Shown here in pieces: positions 11,625-24,700 of a stretch of 64,000 nucleotides of DNA. The first letter of the stretch is position 1, and each line of letters opens with the position of its first letter. The DNA comes from Diphasiastrum complanatum. Lineage: Eukaryota; Streptophyta; Lycopodiopsida; Lycopodiales; Lycopodiaceae. Below the pieces are notes generated by a model, which was not told where the DNA came from, did not search any database, and saw nothing but the letters and a program-made list of their open reading frames with translations. The stretch covers positions 1 to 64,000 of the forward strand of contig MU831865.1 of the NCBI GenBank assembly GCA_029204225.1. Reading direction: 5' to 3'. The translations under genes were made by a program, and so were the position numbers.

Positions 11625-14600
11625 ACATCTATGCATTGGACATTTCTCATTGGTTTATTGTTACGGACACACATTATAATCCATACTTCTCTACTTTTGA
11701 CATTATTTGTCAACATGCACTTTATATTACATGTGATGTGCCTAGAAATACTATTTTACATAGTTTTCTAGTTTTGGCCCTAATTTTTGAATTTCACTTT
11801 CCCTCCAAATCATTATGGAGATAAGGTTTGTCCATTATAAATAGCTTAGTTTTGAAAATATCGGCGACCATTGATATTCTTATAGTTTCTTAGCTGGAGA
11901 ATGCTATGTGAATGCCTTTTGCTGTCTTTTATGTATCATTGATACCAATACCTGTGAATTTGTCCATAATATGGTATCAGAGCTCTTTTTTGTCCAAATC
12001 TGAGTTTTTTTGCAGGATCTGAAGAAACGCACACGACATCTCTCTCTCTCTCTCCCTTGTTTGGCAGCCGCTGGTGGGCACCTGCCCGAGTGCCTGCCCA
12101 TGCTGCCCGAGCTGTCTTTCAGCTTGCCCACACTGAGAAAGCTGTTTTTCAGCCTGCCCACGCTGTTGTCCAGCCTGACTGCACTGTTTTCCAAACTTCC
12201 CGCGTTGTTTTCCAGCCTACCCGCACTGTTTTCCAGCCTACCTCAGATCTGCCCTGCCCTGAATTGCCCTGCCTCAGATCTGCCTGCCCCTTGCCTCAGA
12301 TGAGCCTGCCTGAATCTGCCCTGAACCGGATACGCCCTACTGATTTCCGCCTGTCCTGGTTCCACCTCCCCCAGACCAACCTGCCTGTTTCCGATTCCCC
12401 AGTTCTGCCTCCCTCTGTTGCCGCCTATCTAGCGCTGCCTGTCCAGTTGCTGAATCTCAGCTCCACCTACCTCAGATCTGCCTTCCAAGTTCCACCTGGC
12501 CCAGATCTGCCTGTCCTCGCTGCCTTTCCCCTTTCTGACTGTCCCAGCTGCTGCCTTCCCCACTTCCGCCTGTCCCACAACTGCTGCCTCAATTGCTGCC
12601 TTAACTACTTCCCTCATTTTCTATCACTATTCAGATCTGCCTGTCTCTAGATCTCTAACAGAATGACTTGGTCTGATGCCTCCTATTCCCATGTTAAAAT
12701 TCACAGTCAACTTGACAACTCTCAATCAGCTCATCGTGACCCAACAAACCATGATGACTACCCTTTAGACTCTCCACACGCCCATTTCTACCCTTTCTAA
12801 TCATCTTCTTCCTCCTTATCCTTCGTCGTCCACAGTTGCTTATGCTGCCCCCCCTGGTTCGTGACTTTCCTGATAAAGTTAAGCTTTCCGTTTATCATGG
12901 TTCTTCTGATGGTAAGGAATTGCAGAATCGGTTCTTTTGCTTGGAGACGTCTTTCCAGCTTGCTCCTCGCATGCTTCAACAACAACTTCAGCTCGCCGCG
13001 CTACACTTGTCAGGGGACCGTGCTTTGACTTGGTGGGAAACACATCAGTCCGTGCTTGATGCTTCTACTACTTGGGCTGCGTTTAAAGTAGCTATCCATT
13101 CTACGATGATCGATCCGACTTGGTTTCATTCTCAGTTGGATCTTTGTCAACTCACACAGACGGGTACGCTTTTGGATTATAGGTACTCCCATCTGTTCTC
13201 TGGTTTGGTTCGATTGATGGATAAAGGCTTTTGGACGTTCATTTCAAGCATGGTGTTTGCTCTATTCTCAAGGATGATAAATGCATGGCAAGTGGCTTTA
13301 AGCAAGGGAGGTTTTTTAGGCTTGATGCAAATGTGTCTAATGTGAGTGTGATGATGGCAAAGGAGGCCATTTCTCAAGTGGAGCTTTGGCACAAGAGGTT
13401 AGGCCATCCTAACTTCAAATCCATGGAGATGATGTGCAAGAAGGGGTTAGCACTTGGCTTACCCAACTCCTTTACCAAGAGTGTTAAAAATCGTGAAGCT
13501 TGTAGTTTTTCAAAGACAGAGAAGCTTGCTTTTTGAAGGTCACTCACTAGATCTCTCACTCCCTTGGAAATTGTTCATTTGGATGTGCATAGCTTTTCTC
13601 ATGAATCAAATGGTGGTGCAAAGATTTATGTTTTTCATAAATGATTATTCTAGATTCACTTGGATCTACCTTTTATTCTCGAAAAGTTTGATGTTTGAAA
13701 CTTTTGTCAAATACAAAGCTTTCATTGAAAATCAACTCAATGCTAGGATCAAAGTTTTGAGGGGTGATAATGGAGGGAAATACATTTCTTCTAGGATGAA
13801 ATAGTTTTGTAGCTTGCATGGCATAAGGCATGAGTATATTTGTCCCTAGACTCCACAACAAAATGGAGTGGCTGAGAGGAAGAATAGGACTCTTTGTGAA
13901 TGTGCCAAGTCTTTGAGACTTGATGCCTCTCGGTGAAGCCATCATTTGTGCTGATTTTTTGTGCAATAGGTTGCCAAGTAGTGCTATTGGAGGCATAACA
14001 CCTTATGAAACTCTATTTGGTAAGAAATCAAAACTCAAAAATTTGAAGGTTTTTGGGTCTATTTGCAAGGAGGAAGGATGATGTCTCATCCATTAAGGGA
14101 ATCTTTGTTTCATCAACTAAGAAGATCATTGTGAGTAGGAATGTCTTGTTTGATGAATTCAATATTTCCAATGTGACCGAGAGTCCTCCTAACAATCTTG
14201 GTGTCAAGGATCTTGCTAGGCCCGAGGAGGAGGCAAGCCAAGAAGAGGAAGGGGATGATCATGCTTCAATCCCAAGGACTAGCTTGTGGCAAAAGGGTGC
14301 TTGCAAATCAAAGGGATAGATTTTGAAGAAACTTTTGCTCCTGTTGCTAAGCTTGTCACTATAAGGATGCTCATCTCACTTGCTACTTCCTTGCAATGGG
14401 ATTCGCTTCAACTTGATGTCACTAATGCCTTTCTAAATGGATACTTGGAGGAGGAAATCTTCATGATGCAAACCTGAGGGCTTCATCAAAAAGGGAGAAG
14501 AAGACAAAGTGTGTTTTCTCAAGAAGAGTCTTTAAGGATTTAAGCAAGCACCTAGATCTTGGAATTCTAGGCTTACTATCTTTCTACTCTCGATAGATTT

Positions 14601-15730
14601 TGACTTGAGTGCTTATGATCCATCATTGTATGTGAGAATGAAAGATAGTTTGATCATCATTCTAGTTTGCTATGTAGATGATATTATCTTTAGTGGCAAT
14701 GATGTTGTAGGGATCAAAGAAGTCAAAATTGCCTCGTCTAGAGAGTGTAAAATGGCTGATTAAGGACTTGTATATGTCTTTCTTGGCATTGAAATCATTA
14801 GAGGAGTAGAGTTATGGACTTGGCTCATTGCATTCGCCACGTCCATTTACATTTACTTTACTTTGTGCATAAGCAGGCCTTGGGCCCTTTTTATTCATTA
14901 GTGACACTTAGACTATGGTTGGCCTTTGGCCTTATTATTCATTATGAGGCCATTTGTACATATGACTGGAGAGTGGGGGCCTTCTTGGAGGGCACACTAT
15001 TATCCCTCCCAATTGGGCCCTAGCCACCGGAAGCTTCCTTTTAGGGCTTTCTGTTGGCTATAAGTAGGGAAACTGTGTCATTTGTTATTCAGCTGATGAT
15101 ATTGATCTCTCTCTTTAGTCTCCTTAATCTCTCTCTTTCCTGCTTTCTAGGGTTAAGTCTTGCTTATGTGCTGCTTTCATAGCTTAAGTCTTGCTTATGT
15201 GATGCTTTCATAGCTTAGCTCTAGATCAGTTGTGGCTCTATTCGTAACTTGGTATCAGAGCACTTTCCTGTGCACTACTTTTTTCAGATTTAGTAGAGGC
15301 TGTCCAATGCCCTACTAACCCATCACTTTCGTCTATTTTTTCATTAGATTTCCATCGTTTTTCCAGATTTGGTAGAGGCTAGCCAGCGCCCTACTACCTT
15401 GTCACTTTCGTCGATTTTCTCCACCGATTTGCTGCCCATTTCGTGGCTTGATTGGAGGCTGTCCAGCGCCCTACTTCATCACCATTTTCAGCGGTTTTCT
15501 CCATTTTTTTTTCAGGTTATGTGCGGATTTTGGTTGCTACTGCCCAGCGCCCTACTACCTTGCCATCTTCGATGGATTTCTCCACCGATTTGCTATCCAT
15601 TTTGTTGATTGTTTGGAGGCTGTTCAGCACCCTACTTCATCACCATTTTCAGTGGTTTTTCCGTCATGTTGCAGGACATTTGTGGATCTTACCAGCTGTT
15701 GCCCAGCACCCATTTTCAGCATAAATCTTC

Positions 15731-15797
<67 letters not shown>

Positions 15798-18700
15798 AAT
15801 TCCTATCCAAAAATCACCCGATTTCGTAATCGTTTGCTAGTCCAAATTGCCAAAATCCTGCAGCCTATTCATCGCTGCCCCAGCCCTGCCGACTTGTCAC
15901 TTTCACCTATTATTTTATCCGTTTCCAGCCATCTTTCACAGTTTATCAAAAGGCTCTCCAGCACCCATCCTCAACCACATTTTACAGAATTTCGACTCCG
16001 TTTGATATTCCAATTTGCCATTTCCCTCCTGGCTGTCCAGCGCATTTTTACAGCCTTCATTCTCACTTTTTCCATTTGCTGATTGCTACCCTTTCTTAGT
16101 TGTGATAATATTGGTTTTAATAGACTAATTTGGGGTGATGACAAGAGTCCGCTCCCTCAAGTTTTCGTCTATTCCTTCCACTATCATTATGACACATTCA
16201 CCTACCCTGAGTGAAACTGTTAAGGAAAACTTATCCGATCAGTTTCGCGCATGGATGAAACCCTTTCTGGCCTCGTTCTTTGCTTCGATATAGTTATGAC
16301 CGGCTTTCTTACTATGCAGTCACATATTGATTCTTTACAGCCTCATGGTCCTGGAAAAGCTCCTGTCTTTCCTTCATTTGGGACTCCCCCTCCGTTTGGA
16401 TTTTCATCTTCTTCTGCTAGTCAGCCTGGTGGTGGACCGTTTATTCCACCTAACCCACCTCCTGGTTTCTTTCCACATCCCCCAGTTCCTAAGCCACACT
16501 TTGCTCGAGACTTTCGTGATAGGGTACAGTTTGCTACCTATTCCAATTCCTCTGACGGGAACTTATTAGAGAATTGGTTTGCTAAGCTTGACACATATTT
16601 TCAAATCTACCCTAAGCCTGATCCTTAGAAGATCCAGTTGGCTGCTTTACACTTAGATGGACGTGCCGCCATGTGGTGGCGAGTTTATCGAGCTGATCCT
16701 GATCGGGAAGGGCTCCATATATGGCATACCTTTCGCCGTGACCTCCGTCATGCTATGATTGATCCTCAATGGCTCGACCGCCAACGTGATACATTCCATA
16801 GTCTCACTCAGACCAGTGACCTTGCTTTTTATACAGATCAGTTTATGGAGCTTTCTTATCTTTTCACAGATCTACCGCCCACTGAGCTTATTTCTCGTTA
16901 CATTGCTGGGCTTCGTGGTGCCTTACGTTACGATGTTTCTTCCTTCCATCCTCCCACACTTGTTGAGGCGATGTCTCTTCCCAGTACTTTACAGCACAAG
17001 TACTCTGACACCCTTTCTTCCCGCTTCTCCCAACCCTGTCCTTCTGCTTCATCTTTTCTCGCTATGTCCACCCCTACACATGCCCCTTCAGTTCTAGCTC
17101 CTTGCATTGTCCCTTCGTCTCCTCGTCCTCCGACCCCTCGACCTGCTTTTGTCCGACGTTACACGTCTACAGAGTTCGTTGACCTTCAGGATCCTATATC
17201 ACACAGTTTGAGCGAGTTGCCTGATTTACTTGAGATAGTTATTATTCTACCTAAGCTCGTCATTGTATCCCATAGTGAGTCAGAGTCCCATATACAGGTT
17301 CCTACTGATGCTGATTCACATATACAGGTTGTAGTTGATATGGTCCTTGATACTGATATAGCATGCTATGATACTATTGATGATGTTGTTCCATGCTTTG
17401 ATATTGTAGTTGAGTACTTTGATGCTACTCATGTTCCTGAGCGCCATGCTATAGATGTTGTCGCCTATGCTCCTTATTTCGATATTATTCATGGGTCTAT
17501 GGTTTCAGATGCTTTGGCTACTCCAGTAGATCTCCATATGGCATATGATTATACATTTCATGATGGTCCTATTGTATACTCACTAGATAATTTTGCTGAT
17601 ACTCGTCTAGGTGAGTGTGCGGTTCTTCTAGATGCATATTTAGGCCAGAACTTATCAGTTGATGCTTCTATTATTATGCCTACGTATGTTGTTCCATTTG
17701 TGGATCATATTATTCTAGATGCGGGGCGAGAGTATATTGCTTTAGTGGATACAGGCAGTACACATTCATTTATTAGCAGTTACATTTCCACCAGGATTCG
17801 TGCTACACCTGCTCCTGCTTCCCAGCCTCTCAGTGTTGAGGTTGCTCGTTCCCATTCTTTTTCCAGTTCTTAGATGATTCAAAGCTTGGATTATCACATT
17901 GGCGATTTTTCTAGTCAGGCAGATATCTACATCATTTCTCTGAAGCACTATGACATTATTTTTGGTGCAGACTGGTTCTCTTCACTTGGTATTGTTGCTG
18001 TGGATCTCTCTCAGCAGACACTTTCCTTTACTCATGCTGGTCAGCATCATTCACTCGCTGGTATCAATTCCCAGGGTGACTATCAGTTGGTTACCGGGAA
18101 GTTGTTTATGCATAGTCTGCCAAAGGCTCAGGATGCAGCTCTTCTTTCCATTCAGAGTACATCAGTTGCTGCTTCACTTTCACCATCCGTGGGTCCTCTC
18201 CTCAGGTTGCTGCTGCTCCGTATTTACAGGTTGTTGTTGTGTGCCTTGTGCCTATATGCCTTGATTCACCGATATTGCATTCAGTGGTCATTCCCGGTTT
18301 CATTGATATTCAGGCCGTATAACTTGGTGGTATTTCTACTATTGCTTTTGCGCATAGCCCTCCTGGTTCGGTGGTTGGTGCAGTATCTTCTCCATTGGTC
18401 TCTATATCTCCATCTGTTGAGTCCGTTATGGCCGATGTTCCTGCTGATTTCTATGGGGTTCGATGGTTCCCTCGCTATTGGTGATCAGGTTGTATCTTCT
18501 TTCGCTTTACTCCATGGATCTTTGCTTGAGGTTTGTGACCGCCTCATGATATTTCTATGGTTCCTTACATGATTCATGCGCCTTTGGCCCTTACCGTTAC
18601 ACATTTTCCATTAGAGGATATTTGCCAGATGGTCACTATTACTTATCTAGGGTATTTATATGCTGGGATCTTTCTCGATGAGTATACGGGCATCCTTCAG

Positions 18701-21700
18701 TCTCCTTGTGTTTCTACATATAGGTTTGCTGCAGTCCAAGTCGATGCTATGGATATATGGCATTCCTGGTTATTACATATGGAGCGGCCTTATGTAAATT
18801 TCCATAAAATCCCTTGGAGATGATGATGTCAAATTCAATGGTGCATTGGGGGTTTCATTACACTTGGCCTTTATGGAGAATCTTTGTAGCTTTGACCATA
18901 CAAACATTCATGGAAAAAAGGCATATACTGGCCTTTACTAGGACATTTCGCAATTTGATGATTCTCATCCCATCCAAAGCATCCGCATGAAAAATAGGAT
19001 TCTGTGCAATGGCAATAGCACTTTGACTATCACTCAAGATAAGAGTGGTTGAGGGCTCGCCAAACTTCATGTCAACAAGTAGTCTTCTCAGCCATAAACA
19101 CTCTATTGTGGCTGAAAATATCGCTCTATATTCTGCCTCACTAGAAGAAGTAGCAACAATGGGCTGCTTTTTACTTGACCACGAAATTGTAGAAAAGCAA
19201 TGTCCACTTGTAGAGCATCTAGTGTCTTGATCTCCACCCCAATCTGAGTCACTAAAACCAACCAAACATGCATCATCACAAGCAGAAAAAACCAGTCCAT
19301 AACATCTTGTTCCTTGAAGATATCGAAAGATCCTCTTCAATGCTTTCCAATGTGATGTCATCGGGGCATGCATGAATTGACTCATGAGTGAGACACTATA
19401 AGAAATGTCTGGTCTTGAATTACATAGGTAAATGAGACAGCCAATAGCTTGACAATATGAAGTAGTATCGAATGGTTCACCATCACCTTGACTACTTAAT
19501 TTCAGGCCTGCCTCAATAGGTGTAGCAACCGGCTTGCAATCTTCCATCTTGAACCGCTTCAAAATCTGCCCAATGTAGTGTTCTTGAGAGATGAAAATGC
19601 CAGCCCCTTCTTGTACAAATTCAAGACCAAGATAAAAATGCAATAGTCCTAAATCTGAGGTTTCAAAAACCATACCAAGATCAAGTATTACGGCATCAAT
19701 CTGCTGCTCATTACTTCCCGTAATAATAATATCATCAACATAAAGCAAAATAATGATGATATAATCTGAAGTATGCTTGACATAAAGAGTAGATTCGCTA
19801 GGACTATTAGTAAACCCACAATCACAAAAATAGGCATGTATCTTTTAATACCACATCCTTGGGGCTTGCTTCAGTCCATAAAGTGTCTTCTTGAGAAGAC
19901 AAACTTTATCTTCTTGGCCTCTTCAAGATATGAGTTGGGGCCACATCCAATGAATTCTTTTCATCAAAATGCACATCATGACTAACAATAATCTTGTTAG
20001 TGCTCAAATTGAACAGCCTATAGCCTTTGCTTTCACCACTATAGCCAACAAAAATGCGTTTAACTCCTCCATCTTCAAGCTTTGTACGAAGTTTATCTGG
20101 AACAAAAGCATAAGTCGTACAACCAAAAATGTGAAAGTGAGAGATTGTAGGCTTCTTTTCATACCAAACTTCATAAGGAGTTAATACTTTCAATGCTTTA
20201 GTAGGACAACGATTGCTTGTGTATGTTGTCGTTATAACTGCTTCAGCCCAAAACTTGTGAGGCAGCCCCTTTGCTTTGAGCATGCAACAGGCCATCTCCA
20301 TAAGTGTGTGATTCTTTCTCTCGGCAACACCATTTTGTTGAGGCGTATAGGGAGTTGTCATTTGATGTAGAATTCCCTTTTCTAGAAGAAATGCACCAAA
20401 TGTATTCTTAATGTATTCCCCTCCTCGATCGGTGCGTAGGGTCTTCAAAGAATGCCCAAACTGATTTTCCACCATTGCTAGAAAATCTTTGAAACGTTGA
20501 AAAACTTCCGATTTAGCCTTCATAGGATAGATCCATGTAAAACGGGAAAAGTCATCAATAAAAGTCACAAAATAGATACACTTTCCAATGGATTCGGTCC
20601 TCATTGGACCACAAACATCACTATGAACCAAATCAAATTTATCAAGAACCCTTATAGTTCCATCAATTGGAAAAGGTTTTCTTTGAAACTTTCCAAGTAT
20701 GCACCCCTTGCATACATCCCTTCCGGCTGCTCAATAGTAGGAATGTCTTCCACCATATTAAATGTCTTCAGCTTCTTCAAACTTGCAAAGTTGAGATGCC
20801 CAAACCTTGCGTGCCACAATTCAGCCAACTCCAATGATTGTGATGTAGAAGCAACAAGACATGTAGAGGGAATTCGTCGCTCATAGGTATCCATAATGAA
20901 TAAGCCAGCATGCATTGTTCTCGAAACAATAATTTAGAGTGATCTTTTAGGATCCTTGACAAGACACTTATCTTCTTTGAACTCAACAACTAGTCCTTGT
21001 TGCTTCAACATAGTTGAAACCGAAAGAAGATTCTTCTTGATTCCCAGAACATAAAGCACATTCTTGATGTACTTTTCTTCACCATTAGGCAGAATAATGG
21101 CTACAATTCCAATTCCATGAATAGAATAAGATGCATCATCCGCACATTGTACCTTACTTCCATTTTGCACTTTCACTAATTTAGTGAATGCTTCTTTGCG
21201 AGAAGTCATATGACGAGTAGCACCACTATGAATCACCCATTCAATGGGCTGAAAATCAGCAACTTGCAAAACAGAATCTGAATTCCTCATAGATGTAGAA
21301 GTACTAGTAGAAGCAATATTAGACACAAAAGCATAGTCTTGCTTGAAGAGATCACCACTAGCTTCAAGCTCTTGCTCCAAAGTAGCAAGTGAAGCACTAG
21401 TATCAATTCCTTTACTCTCCTCTTTCGCAAGCTTCTTCTTACAATCCTTGATGAAGTGCCATACCTTTTGCAATAATGGCACTTCCCTTTCTTCTTTTGA
21501 GTGTTGACATTTTGACCTCCAACGGGCTTTTGCTCATCCTTGGAAGGAGGCTTCCCCTTTCCTTTTGACTTGCCTTTGCCCTTTCCTTTCGTGAAGAAAG
21601 CTTGATGTTGTTGAGTGTCTTGGACTCCTTAAGCAATACTTGGCACTGGTGGTGTTGATAATGCCAATCTCTATTGTTGTGAGGGTTGTCCCAACCTTGG

Positions 21701-24700
21701 TGCTATATCAAGTGCTCCTTGATGGTAAGCATTAAGAGGTTTGAAATTGATTCCTTCTCTGATGTATAATGCTTGGATTAAATGGGCAATAAGCAGTATC
21801 ATGAAGGCAATATTGCACATATGGCAACAACTTATGGTCAGTTTTGCTTCACTACTGGACACTCATTATCTTTAGAATTACACACAAGACACGTACATTA
21901 AGAACGTGCGACCGCAATGGAGCAGCCTTATGTAAATTTCCATAAAATCCCTTGGAGTTGACGGATATCAAATTCAATAGGCCATTGGGGGTTTTAGTAT
22001 ACTTGGCCTTAATGGAGAATATTTGTAGCTACGATCATACCCAAATTCATGGCAGAAAGGCGTATACTAGCCTTTATTGAGACATTTCACAATTCAATGA
22101 TTCTCATCATATCCAAAGAATCGAATAAAGGCTTTCCCCAATGTCTCTATTTTTGCACAACATAAGTGGCATAGTACTCATTAATGGTTGGATCATAAAA
22201 TGGATTCTCTAGACCAAACCATTGTGTTGCGTTCATCAGCTGTGGTGATATTGCTGATTTTGCTATTGTTAGATTCACTTAGACAATCTGTTTTGTTGTG
22301 GAGTTGGTTGCAACTTTGGTGCTATATTAGGTGCGCCTTGATGGTAAGCATAAGGGTTTTGAAATTGATTCCTTCTCTGATGTATAATCCTTGGACTAAA
22401 TGGGCAATAAGCAATATCATGCAAGGCAATTTTGCACAGATGGCAATATGTTATTGTCAGTTTTTGCTTCACTAAGCATTACTTGGCCATGGTGGTGTTG
22501 GTAATGTCAATCTCTATTGTTGTGGGGTTGGTCCCAACCGTAGTGCTATATTAGGTGTTCCTTGATGGTAATCATAAATGGTTTGAAATTGATTCCTTCT
22601 TTGATGTATAATCCTTGGACTAACTGGGCAATAAGCAGTATCATGCCAGACAATATTGCACAGATGGCAATATCTTATTGTTAGTTTCTGCTTCAGTACT
22701 AGACACTCATTAGCTTTAAGATTACACACAAGACACCACACATTCTTCCATTGTGGGTATTGTTGTTGTGTTGGTTCCGATTGTCGTACTACATGATTCT
22801 GCATTGCTTTCATCTTTTAATCAAATTGCCTTGACAATTGTTCCATTTGTTGCTAATGGTGTTTGTTTAGATTTTCAATTTGCCCCATTGGCAACTAAGT
22901 GGATGTATTTGTAGCAATTGATGATGGTGTAGTTAATGAGGTGGAAGTTTGTGTGGATAAGTATGGGGTAGATTCATCCTCCTCCCTTACAACATCTTCC
23001 ATTGTGTCTTGCAATGTAAAGTATTGCTATCTTCTTTTAAGGTCACGCTTGATGGCTTTAGGCAAACCGACTAGGAACCACATGATGATCACTACATGAT
23101 CAAGAGCCAACATTGAATCACACTCATATCTAAGGAGTTGATCAGCTCAATGTAATCCCTGACCTTTTCTCGTTTTCGCATCTTGATTTTTCTAATCAAG
23201 AAAAAAAGAACCTTCAAAAAAATTTCATGGCTTGAATCTAGTAATCGAACCCACTTTAACCACCTCCTAGTCAATGAATTCTTAAGCAATCTGATTGAAA
23301 TAGCTTAAGTTTATCTTATGGAGTGGTTTCTCCATAAATTTCACACACTTCATAGATTTGGAGCAATCTGATAGGATCTGAAGACTCGTCAAATCTTGGT
23401 ATCTTCAATTTGGGTGTTCTTTTGATTGCATGGTGGGATGCACGAGCACATCTCATCCACTATAAGGATGATTGTAGATGGAAATTTTCGATCAAATGAT
23501 TTTGAATGGATAGGTTGATAGGAAAGTTTTTGATAATAGCAATGATTATTCTTTGCTTCCTTACAATTTTAGACCTTTGTGATCACAACTTTGTTTTGAC
23601 TTTGTGAAAAATCTATTTTTGCAATAGACTTTTTAAAGAAGGTTCCTAGTGGTGAAAGTTATGTTTGCGAAGGTTCTGAACTTTCAAAAAGTCTTATGGT
23701 AAGGAAATTCTTAACAAAAATTCTTCTAGTGCTCAGTAAGTCTTGCAGATTTGATAGAAAAGTTAGAATGCAGACTTGAGGTCTGGCGAAGGTTGGGTGA
23801 AGGTTACTTGTGTGAAGGACTGGGTGTGTGAACATTACTAATTTTGGCAAAGGTTCTTTTGACTTGGAAAGTATTTAAAATTTGTAATAAACTTCATAGA
23901 GGCTTATCTGGTGAGACTAACCTTCACAGAAAAAGAGTGCTAACAAACTGGGAATAGTATCAATCAATCCCTGACAACGACGCCAAAACTTGTAGTGGCT
24001 TTTCTCAGCCTACCTAAAATCCTACTTTCTATATCAAGTAATGGAAATCTAAATAGAATGAGAAGGTGGTTTCTTCTTTCTTGTCACACGGTAGTTTTGT
24101 TCCCAAGGGAGAGATGCCTAATCTTTAGATGATTTGCAAGCCTTCGTGGATTCCTAACCACCATCCACATATTAACCCTAATTAACCACACTAACCATCA
24201 ACAACAAATATGCAAGGGAGGTGGCTTACTTCTGCCTCTCTTTCTTCTCTCTTGGAAATAGCAACAATAGCCAATCACAAGCAACCATTCAAATATAAAA
24301 GAAGCATATAACCCAAAAGCAAGATGAGAGAGAGATAGAGAAATAAGAAGCAAGGATGTCCAAACTCTAAAGTGGTAGAATCTCCTCCTCCTCTTGATTG
24401 AACATAGAAATGAAGTACATTTGGTGCCTTATTTTATAGTTGGGAAATGGCATTGACCCCTTCTTCCTATTGGCTAAACTTTTCCTCCCTTAACTCATCT
24501 GGCTCTTTCTAGAGAAATAAAGTATCGATTACCCCTCAAACATGTGCAAATGAGAACATTGGCATGAAAATTTACAATATTTGGTCATATTTGCAAAACT
24601 TTGTGTGCTCCCTATGGGCAGGCGAGAAGGATGAGCAAGGGTGAGTAGATGGTAGTAGGAGTGTCAAAAGAAAAGATTGCATTGTAAGAGTGGTAAACAT

